Source of the DNA: Desulfofustis sp.
Lineage (GTDB): Bacteria; Desulfobacterota; Desulfobulbia; Desulfobulbales; Desulfocapsaceae
DNA: 21,991 nt
Assembly (NCBI GenBank): GCA_030145365.1
Contig: JAQYVS010000308.1
Span: 1-21,991 of the forward strand
Reading direction: 5' to 3'
In this document: piece after piece, positions 7,810 to 14,565 of the stretch
Layout: every line of letters begins with the position of its first letter
Numbering within the stretch: position 1 is the first letter of the stretch
The notes under the pieces: generated by a model
Seen by the model: the letters and a program-made list of their open reading frames with translations, nothing else
The model's database searches: none
What the model was told of the DNA's origin: nothing
Translations under genes and position numbers: made by a program

Positions 7810-8730
7810 ATGAAACGACAAATCAATCCTGCTTATTTTATTATGATGTTCCTGTTCGGTGGCATTACAGCCGGACCTGCACTGGCGGCCGACCCTGTCG
7901 AATATGAGGGACTGATTGAGGCCTATGAGATGGTGGATGTTGGCACCCCGGTGGAAGGGGTTGTCGATAGGGTTAATGTAAAAAGAAGTGCCCTGGTGAA
8001 AAAGGGGGAGACTCTGGTTCACCTGGAATCCTCAGTGGAAAACGCCGTTGTCCAGCGCTCACAGGCAATGGTTAAGATCGAAGGGGAAATAAAAGTCCAG
8101 AAAGAACAGCTTGCCTATGCCCAGCGTAAAAATACACGGGTCGAGGAGCTCTTTGCAAGCGAGGCCATTTCTGCCGAAAAAAAGGACGAGGCGGCAACCG
8201 AAGTAAGCCTTGCCCGTGCCCATCTGCAAAAAGCCACAGAAAACAGAATGCTTGCCAGACTTGATCTTCAGCGTGCCAAGGCGATGCTTGCTCAGCGCAC
8301 CATCAAAAGTCCGGTCGCAGGAGTCGTTGTCGAACGATTCGTCTCACCGGGGGAATTTGTCGACACCCAGCCGCTGCTGAGAGTAGCACAGCTTGACCCC
8401 CTGCGGGTTGAAGTCGTACTTCCCGTTGCGATGTTCCGGGATATCACTCCGGGCATGAAGGCTGAAATCAGACCCGAAACTCAGGAGGAGGGGGACTACA
8501 TTGCCACGGTAGCTATCGTAGACCGGGTAATCGATCCGGCAAGCGGCACCTTTGGTGTGCGTCTTGAACTGCCCAATCCCGAATACAGGCTGCCCGGCGG
8601 ACTCAAATGCATGGTGCGGTTTCTTGACGATGCAACTTCGCCTGCAAAAAAGATTGAAAATAAGGAAGAAACGGACAAAATCGCAGCTGTTTTGCAACCG
8701 GAATCGCTTCTCATCGGCAGTCCACAGTAA
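7810..8730 (+). CDS. Periplasmic adaptor (HlyD/RND-type membrane fusion protein)
   Basis: The product has 306 residues. A signal peptide spans about residues 1-26 (MKRQ, a hydrophobic stretch, cleavage near PALA-AD). It is followed by a lipoyl half ('GTPVEGVVDRVNVKRSALVK'), a helical hairpin at about 85-160 rich in Lys/Glu/Ala, the second lipoyl half ('RTIKSPVAGVVVERFVSPGE') and a beta-barrel with 'LRVEVVLPVAMF' and 'YRLPGGLKCMVRF'. This is the standard periplasmic adaptor order, so it probably bridges an inner-membrane component and a TolC-type channel. GGGGAG at 7795-7800, nine bases before ATG, is a good ribosome binding site. There is a 78-bp gap after the SecA-like gene and 27 bp before the giant gene. 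No RND or ABC transporter is encoded nearby, which makes the M50 protein or SecA paralogue the likely inner-membrane partner. Confidence 0.85.
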   Translation: MKRQINPAYFIMMFLFGGITAGPALAADPVEYEGLIEAYEMVDVGTPVEGVVDRVNVKRSALVKKGETLVHLESSVENAVVQRSQAMVKIEGEIKVQKEQLAYAQRKNTRVEELFASEAISAEKKDEAATEVSLARAHLQKATENRMLARLDLQRAKAMLAQRTIKSPVAGVVVERFVSPGEFVDTQPLLRVAQLDPLRVEVVLPVAMFRDITPGMKAEIRPETQEEGDYIATVAIVDRVIDPASGTFGVRLELPNPEYRLPGGLKCMVRFLDDATSPAKKIENKEETDKIAAVLQPESLLIGSPQ

Positions 8731-8757
8731 ACCTGAAAAACATAGCATAAAGAAACA

Positions 8758-11700
8758 GTGGTAAAACGATATTCCAAACTCCATCCACCGATCTTTGAAG
8801 AACTGGAACCCCGCCTGCTCTTTTCCGCCGATATTGCACAAGCTCTGGCCATCGATGCGGTGGAACAGGATTTTGAGGAACCGGTAGTTGCTGCCGATCT
8901 GGAACCGGTTGCAGAACCGAGTGCTGTTATCATTGTTGCACCTGTGGAAGAAGAGGTTACTGTATCATCTCCTCAGCCGATGGAGCCAAACACTGTTAAC
9001 GTTGACCTGCCGACAGAAGAAACTGAAATCGATACCGGCCTTAAACTAGAACCTGAAGGTACTGTGCCAGACAGTACGATCACGGACGTTACAGTAATCG
9101 ACAGTACAGCCAGCTCCGAAGGGGATCATTCAATAACGGAGTCAGTAGAATCTTCACCGGTATCAGCAAGTAATGAACTGGTGCTGGTCAACGACAATGT
9201 CCACGACTACGAACAGCTGGTGGCGGACATTGAAGAAAGCGATGACCAGACACGCTCCATCGAGGTTGTTATCCTTGATGATGAGGAGGACGGCATCGAT
9301 CAGGTCAGTGCCATTCTCGCTGAGTATAAAGATCTTGATGCAATCCATATCATCACCCATGGCAGGGATGGTGCCTTTGCCCTGGGCTCGGACTGGGTCG
9401 ACAGCAGCAGCCTGACAGACAACGGCGACGCTGTTTCCACCTGGGCCGACTCTCTCTCTGAGGATGCCGACATCCTTCTCTATGGATGCAATATTGCCGG
9501 TGATGAAGATGGCCGGGAGTTGACCGATACTCTGGCAGGTCTCACCGGAGCCGATATTGCCGCGTCTGCTGATATGACAGGCCACGCTTATCTCGGTGCG
9601 GATTGGCAGCTTGAGCATGAAGTCGGCACAATAGAATCTTCCCTTCCTCTCAGTGAGCAGGGTACCGCCTCCTGGAATAACGTCCTTGCCAGCCTCAGTG
9701 TCACTACAACCAATGATGTGATCAACGGTGACACGTCCTCGATCGCAAACTTAATTATCACCCCTGGTGCTGACGGCATCTCCCTGCGCGAGGCGATCAT
9801 CGCTGCAAATAACACAGCTGGTGCCGACACCATAACACTGGCAGCAGGCACCTACACCCTGAGCATTGCCGGAGATAGCGAAAATCTCGGCCTAACCGGT
9901 GATCTGGATATCACCGACGATCTAACCATTACCGGACTTGGGATCGGCTCATCCATTATCGATGGCAATCTACTCAACGACCGGATATTTCATGTCGATT
10001 CCGCTTTGGGGACGGTGACCATCTCAGGTGTCACCATTAAAGGCGGCGACGGACGACCAGGAGTTGATGAAGGTGGTGGTCTATATGTTCAAAACGGCAC
10101 TGTTAACTTATCCCAGGTGCTGGTGACTGGAAATTTTGCAAAAACCGGCGGCGGCATCTCTAATGCAGATGTACTGACGTTAACCGATGTAACGATCGAC
10201 AACAATCTATCCGAATCAATCGGTGGTGGCCTGAAGGCAACAAATGCAACAAGCACTACCCTGCTGAACGTCACTATCAGCAACAACGTCAACGAAAGCA
10301 ACAGGGGAGGAGGTGTATTTAATACAGGAACTTTAAACGCCACCAACGCAACCGTGAGCGGCAATACAACCTCAAGCGATGGTGCCGGGATATACACCGC
10401 TGGAAATATAACGCTTACGAATGTCACCATAAGCGGCAATACTGGCGGGAGCGAAGGTGGAGGGTTATATGTCGCTGACACTGCAACGCTTATAAATGTC
10501 ACCATCACCGACAATAAAGCTTTATTGGGAAGCGGCATATTCTCAAAAAGCGCTGCGCTCGCGCAGTTGAAGAATACGATTGTGGCGGGTAACCTTGACG
10601 TCGCAGATATCTTCGGCAGTGCAGGGACGTTTAGCTCACAGGGCAATAATCTTATTGGTGACAAGGGAGCAGTCACAGATTTCGTCCATGGCGTTAACGG
10701 AGATCAGGTTGGGACCGCGGCGAGCCCGGTTGATCCTCTGCTTGATGTACTGGCTGATAATGGCGGCTCGACTTTAACCCATGCCCTGCTTGCTACCAGC
10801 ACTGCTATCGACGGAGGTACAAATACTGGTGCGCCCGCAACCGACCAGCGCGGTGTGGTCCGTGATGCGACGGCAGATATAGGAGCGTATGAGTTTGTAG
10901 CCAACAGTGCGCTGGTCAATACTGTCCCTGGTTCACAAACGATCGATGAAGACACAACTCTAGTATTTAACTCTACTAACGGTAACCTTATTTCCATCAG
11001 TGATCCAGATGTTGGTATAGACATCATGGAAACTACGATCAGTGTAAATGACGGTACCCTAACTTTATCGGGTACGACTGGACTTACTTTTGTTTCCGGT
11101 AGCGATGGTAGTGGTTCGATGACTATACAAGGTACTTTGACAGACATAAATACTGCGCTTGATGGATTAAATTATACACCAACTTTAGACTATAATGGTA
11201 GCGATACCCTCACTATAGATACACTAGATTCTGAGCTTGTTACTTTGAATATTGACGCTAGCCTGCAGGGCTACTACGAATTTACCAATGCAGATCCTGC
11301 AACTGATTCGAGCCCCGCTGGTACTAACAGCGGCAGCCTTGAGGGCAATGCAACAATTGTTACCGACGGCACCCGTGGCGAGGTATTGAGCCTTGATGGT
11401 GACGGCGATTACGTGGAAATTGCCTCCATCTTTGGTCAACCCGCCGATGTAACGCTCGCTGTATGGGTCAACTACAGCGCGATTGACACAAGCGGCGGCG
11501 AAGTGATCTCTATTGGCGATGCAATAGTACTACGCGTTGACACTGGGGTAGAAGGCGTAAAAGGTTTTTATCACGACGGGTCTGGTTGGGTCGGCCTTAA
11601 TTCAGGTGTCGATATTTCCGATGGCGCTTGGCACCACATTGCCTATACGGTCAACGACTCCACCAACGAGCAAGCGCTGTATATCGACGGTGTCTCGGTA

Positions 11701-14565
11701 TTAACCGGAGGCATGGCGACGTCGGTCGACTATGGCACGGGTTTCAGCACCACACGCATCGGTGCTCATCCTAATAATAGTGCAATCTATGACTTCAACG
11801 GCTTAATCGATGATGCACGCATCTATGACCGCGCCCTGTCCGCTAGTGAAATTGCAAACCTGGCCAATGATATCAATCTACAAGATAGCGATACAGTCGC
11901 AATCACGGTCACCCCGATTAACGATGCCCCGTCGCTATCCATTATTGGCGATCAAACTGTCGATGAGGGTACTGAACTCACATTTACTGCAACTGCAAAT
12001 GACCCCGACATCCCAGCTAACACCCTCACTTTCAGCCTCGATGCTGCTTCAATTGCACTGGGCATGACCATCACCGCTGATGGTGATTTCTCTTGGACAC
12101 CGACAGAGGCACAAGGCGGGTTAACACCCGATGTTACTATTACTGTAACCGATTCTGGGACAGGAAACCTGGTTGACTCTGAGATATTTACTATTACCGT
12201 AGGCGATATCAATACTGCTCCAGTTTTAGCTGCCATAGGTAATCAGACTGTTGATGAACTGGCCACATTGTCTTTCACTGCAACTGCTACTGATTCTGAT
12301 CTTCCAGCAGACACATTAACCTTCAGTCTCGATGCTGCTTCTGAAGCGTTGGGAATGACGATTACTGCTGACGGTGATTTTTCATGGACTCCGACGGAAG
12401 CTCAGGGCGGATTAACTCCTGATGTTACAATTACTGTAACTGATTCTGGGACAGGAAATCTCTTTGATTCTGAAACCCTCACCATCACCGTTAATGATGT
12501 GAATACCGCACCGGTATTAGCTGCCATCGGCAACCAGAGCATTGATGAGCTGGCAACTTTGAGTTTCACTGCAACGGCAATGGATACTGATCTGCCTGCT
12601 GATACTTTAACCTTCAGCCTGGATGCCGCATCCATTACCGCCGGCATGACGATTGATGCCAGTAGCGGCGCATTTAGCTGGACACCAACAGAATCTCAGG
12701 GTGGCACAATACCATCAGTCACCATCACCGTGACTGATAATGGCACCGGTAATTTAGTGGATAGTGAAACCTTTACCATTACTGTTGGTGATGTAAATAC
12801 TCCACCTGTATTAGCAGCGATCGGAAATCAAAGCGTTGATGAGTCAGCAACGCTCTCATTTACCGCCACCGCTATAGATTCCGATCTCCCGGCAGATACA
12901 TTAACCTTCAGTCTTGATGCAACCTCTATCGCAGCTGGCATGACCATCACTGCCGGTGGCGAATTCTCCTGGACTCCAACTGAGGCACAGGGTGGAACTA
13001 CACCTTCTGTCACTATTACTGTTACCGATTCCGGAACCAGTAATCTCGTAGACAGTGAAACTTTTACTATCACAGTTAATGACCTTAATACTGCTCCAGT
13101 ACTGAATCCCATAGGTAATCAGACTGTCGACGAGCTGACAACTCTGTCCTTTACCGCTACAGCGACCGACTCAGATATCTCCGCCGACACCCTAACCTTC
13201 AGCCTTGATACTGCCTCCATTGCCGCTGGTATGTCAATTACAGCAGGCGGCGATTTCACCTGGATCCCGACTGAAGCTCAGGGCGGATTAACACCCTCCG
13301 TTACCATTACCGTCACCGACTCAGGTACCGGCAACCTGATTGATAGTGAGACTTTCACTATCTCCGTTGTTGAAATCAATCATTCACTTGGTGCGGTTTA
13401 CGACCTTAACCCGGCTTCCAACAGTGCCTTTGAAAATGCGTCAACCGGTTCAGTTGTCGGCATCACGGCTCATGCCATCGACCCAGATGGTACAGAGACG
13501 GTAACCTATTCACTTACAAACGATTCCGGCGGCCTCTTCACCATCGATGCCAACACTGGTGTCATTAGCGTTGCCGGCGGCCTGGATTATGAAACTGCCA
13601 CCAGTCATACGCTGACGGTTCGCTCTCAATCAACGGACGGGAGCTTCAGTGAGGCGAATTTTATCTTACAAATTTTAGATATTTATGATAGCGTTTCAGA
13701 TAACACCCCTGACACTGAACCCACAGGTGACAGCGTAACGCCCCCAAATGATGACACCGACCCAACGGTTGACAATGAAGATACTGTTATTGTTGTGCCT
13801 CCTGTTGACGATGGACTTCCTGATTTATACTATGAAAACGATGAATTACATGACACTTCTGATATACCTGTAGCTGATTTTGTACCCGGTAATCCTGAAA
13901 CACAAGAAGATCCTGATGTTAAAACGGAGAAAGAAGATAAAGCCGTGCCGACGTCCAACCCGGAGGATACAAATCAGGCTTTCGACATCACTAACCAGAA
14001 GGACACTTTGCTCACTTCAGAACCCCAAACCTACATCCAGTTAGTTTCTCAGACAAGGGAATCTACAAACAGCGTAAGACCGGTGCATAAGGAAAATAAT
14101 GGTGGTGCATTACTTAAAGTGGTCAAGATGGCGACAAAAGAAACCTTGGATTTTATCGCTCCTCCCGTCTCAGCATCTCCCATTTACCTGGAATCTCCTG
14201 ATCTTGGTAGGTCTATAATGGAAAATGGAACCATGCGCGCCCAGCTTGATACCATGCATCAAGACATTGATCAAGCTTTTGAAAGAGCTGAAGAAGAACA
14301 TAAGATCGTGGTTTATGTGGCCAACGGCATCTCCGCATCCTTTGCTGTTGGAGCGGCAAGCTATCTGCTGCGGGCTGGTTCCCTGATGTCAAGTTTCCTG
14401 GCAACAGTTCCAATCTGGAAGGGTTTTGATCCCGTTGCTATCCTGGTCGCACCCAGGAAAAAACGAAAGAAAGACGAAAAAACGGTTCACGAAAACGAAT
14501 CTCAATCCCTGACAGATACTGAACAAAAGGCTGAGAACATGTTCGCTGTGGAGGACAGTCAATAA
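8758..14565 (+). CDS. Giant modular surface/export protein: LEPR-x-LL motif, DUF4347, beta-helix, LamG, Ig-like repeats, C-terminal anchor
   Basis: The product has 1935 residues from a GTG start at 8758. An in-frame TAG lies upstream, and the first in-frame ATG would remove the conserved motif LEPRLLFSAD (16-25). No signal peptide is visible. The order is: acidic linker 30-140; DUF4347 at about 140-310 with IITHG (His 201) and YGCN (Cys 244); 'ISLREAI' at 341 leading into a right-handed beta-helix with GGG-x-N repeats, ending in a 'choice-of-anchor Q'-like tail DIGAYEF (707-713); a cadherin/Ig-like domain to about 830; LamG 833-1037; five tandem 97-98-residue Ig-like repeats 1055-1540; a cadherin-like domain 1541-1645; an acidic linker; a hydrophobic segment 1850-1897 ('SLMSSFLATVPIWKGFDP'); and a polybasic tail from 1898 (APRKKRKKDEK). 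The architecture suggests a calcium-dependent adhesin or matrix protein. It lacks RTX repeats and an obvious type I signal. The ribosome binding site is weak. Confidence 0.88.
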   Translation: MVKRYSKLHPPIFEELEPRLLFSADIAQALAIDAVEQDFEEPVVAADLEPVAEPSAVIIVAPVEEEVTVSSPQPMEPNTVNVDLPTEETEIDTGLKLEPEGTVPDSTITDVTVIDSTASSEGDHSITESVESSPVSASNELVLVNDNVHDYEQLVADIEESDDQTRSIEVVILDDEEDGIDQVSAILAEYKDLDAIHIITHGRDGAFALGSDWVDSSSLTDNGDAVSTWADSLSEDADILLYGCNIAGDEDGRELTDTLAGLTGADIAASADMTGHAYLGADWQLEHEVGTIESSLPLSEQGTASWNNVLASLSVTTTNDVINGDTSSIANLIITPGADGISLREAIIAANNTAGADTITLAAGTYTLSIAGDSENLGLTGDLDITDDLTITGLGIGSSIIDGNLLNDRIFHVDSALGTVTISGVTIKGGDGRPGVDEGGGLYVQNGTVNLSQVLVTGNFAKTGGGISNADVLTLTDVTIDNNLSESIGGGLKATNATSTTLLNVTISNNVNESNRGGGVFNTGTLNATNATVSGNTTSSDGAGIYTAGNITLTNVTISGNTGGSEGGGLYVADTATLINVTITDNKALLGSGIFSKSAALAQLKNTIVAGNLDVADIFGSAGTFSSQGNNLIGDKGAVTDFVHGVNGDQVGTAASPVDPLLDVLADNGGSTLTHALLATSTAIDGGTNTGAPATDQRGVVRDATADIGAYEFVANSALVNTVPGSQTIDEDTTLVFNSTNGNLISISDPDVGIDIMETTISVNDGTLTLSGTTGLTFVSGSDGSGSMTIQGTLTDINTALDGLNYTPTLDYNGSDTLTIDTLDSELVTLNIDASLQGYYEFTNADPATDSSPAGTNSGSLEGNATIVTDGTRGEVLSLDGDGDYVEIASIFGQPADVTLAVWVNYSAIDTSGGEVISIGDAIVLRVDTGVEGVKGFYHDGSGWVGLNSGVDISDGAWHHIAYTVNDSTNEQALYIDGVSVLTGGMATSVDYGTGFSTTRIGAHPNNSAIYDFNGLIDDARIYDRALSASEIANLANDINLQDSDTVAITVTPINDAPSLSIIGDQTVDEGTELTFTATANDPDIPANTLTFSLDAASIALGMTITADGDFSWTPTEAQGGLTPDVTITVTDSGTGNLVDSEIFTITVGDINTAPVLAAIGNQTVDELATLSFTATATDSDLPADTLTFSLDAASEALGMTITADGDFSWTPTEAQGGLTPDVTITVTDSGTGNLFDSETLTITVNDVNTAPVLAAIGNQSIDELATLSFTATAMDTDLPADTLTFSLDAASITAGMTIDASSGAFSWTPTESQGGTIPSVTITVTDNGTGNLVDSETFTITVGDVNTPPVLAAIGNQSVDESATLSFTATAIDSDLPADTLTFSLDATSIAAGMTITAGGEFSWTPTEAQGGTTPSVTITVTDSGTSNLVDSETFTITVNDLNTAPVLNPIGNQTVDELTTLSFTATATDSDISADTLTFSLDTASIAAGMSITAGGDFTWIPTEAQGGLTPSVTITVTDSGTGNLIDSETFTISVVEINHSLGAVYDLNPASNSAFENASTGSVVGITAHAIDPDGTETVTYSLTNDSGGLFTIDANTGVISVAGGLDYETATSHTLTVRSQSTDGSFSEANFILQILDIYDSVSDNTPDTEPTGDSVTPPNDDTDPTVDNEDTVIVVPPVDDGLPDLYYENDELHDTSDIPVADFVPGNPETQEDPDVKTEKEDKAVPTSNPEDTNQAFDITNQKDTLLTSEPQTYIQLVSQTRESTNSVRPVHKENNGGALLKVVKMATKETLDFIAPPVSASPIYLESPDLGRSIMENGTMRAQLDTMHQDIDQAFERAEEEHKIVVYVANGISASFAVGAASYLLRAGSLMSSFLATVPIWKGFDPVAILVAPRKKRKKDEKTVHENESQSLTDTEQKAENMFAVEDSQ
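11920..13377 (+). repeat. Five tandem 97-98-codon Ig-like repeats within the giant gene
   Basis: The units begin at 11920, 12211, 12502, 12796 and 13087 (spacings 291, 291, 294 and 291 bp). Each starts with a phrase like 'NTAPVLAAIGNQTVDE', contains 'LTFSLDAAS' and 'FSWTPTEAQGG', and ends with 'VTITVTDSGTGNL..DSE.FTI'. This resembles bacterial Ig-like/He_PIG modules. The protein repeats are nearly identical, yet the codons differ widely between units. Confidence 0.85.

Noticed and set aside
11952..13112. Several minus-strand open frames of 80-94 codons within the tandem repeat region.
   Set aside because: They recur with the repeat period and are antisense shadows of the repeated coding sequence.
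8758..14565. Possible type I (RTX/ABC) secretion of the giant protein.
   Set aside because: No GGxGxDxxx nonapeptide repeats and no ABC transporter gene are present. The C-terminus is a hydrophobic anchor with a basic tail rather than a type I signal.
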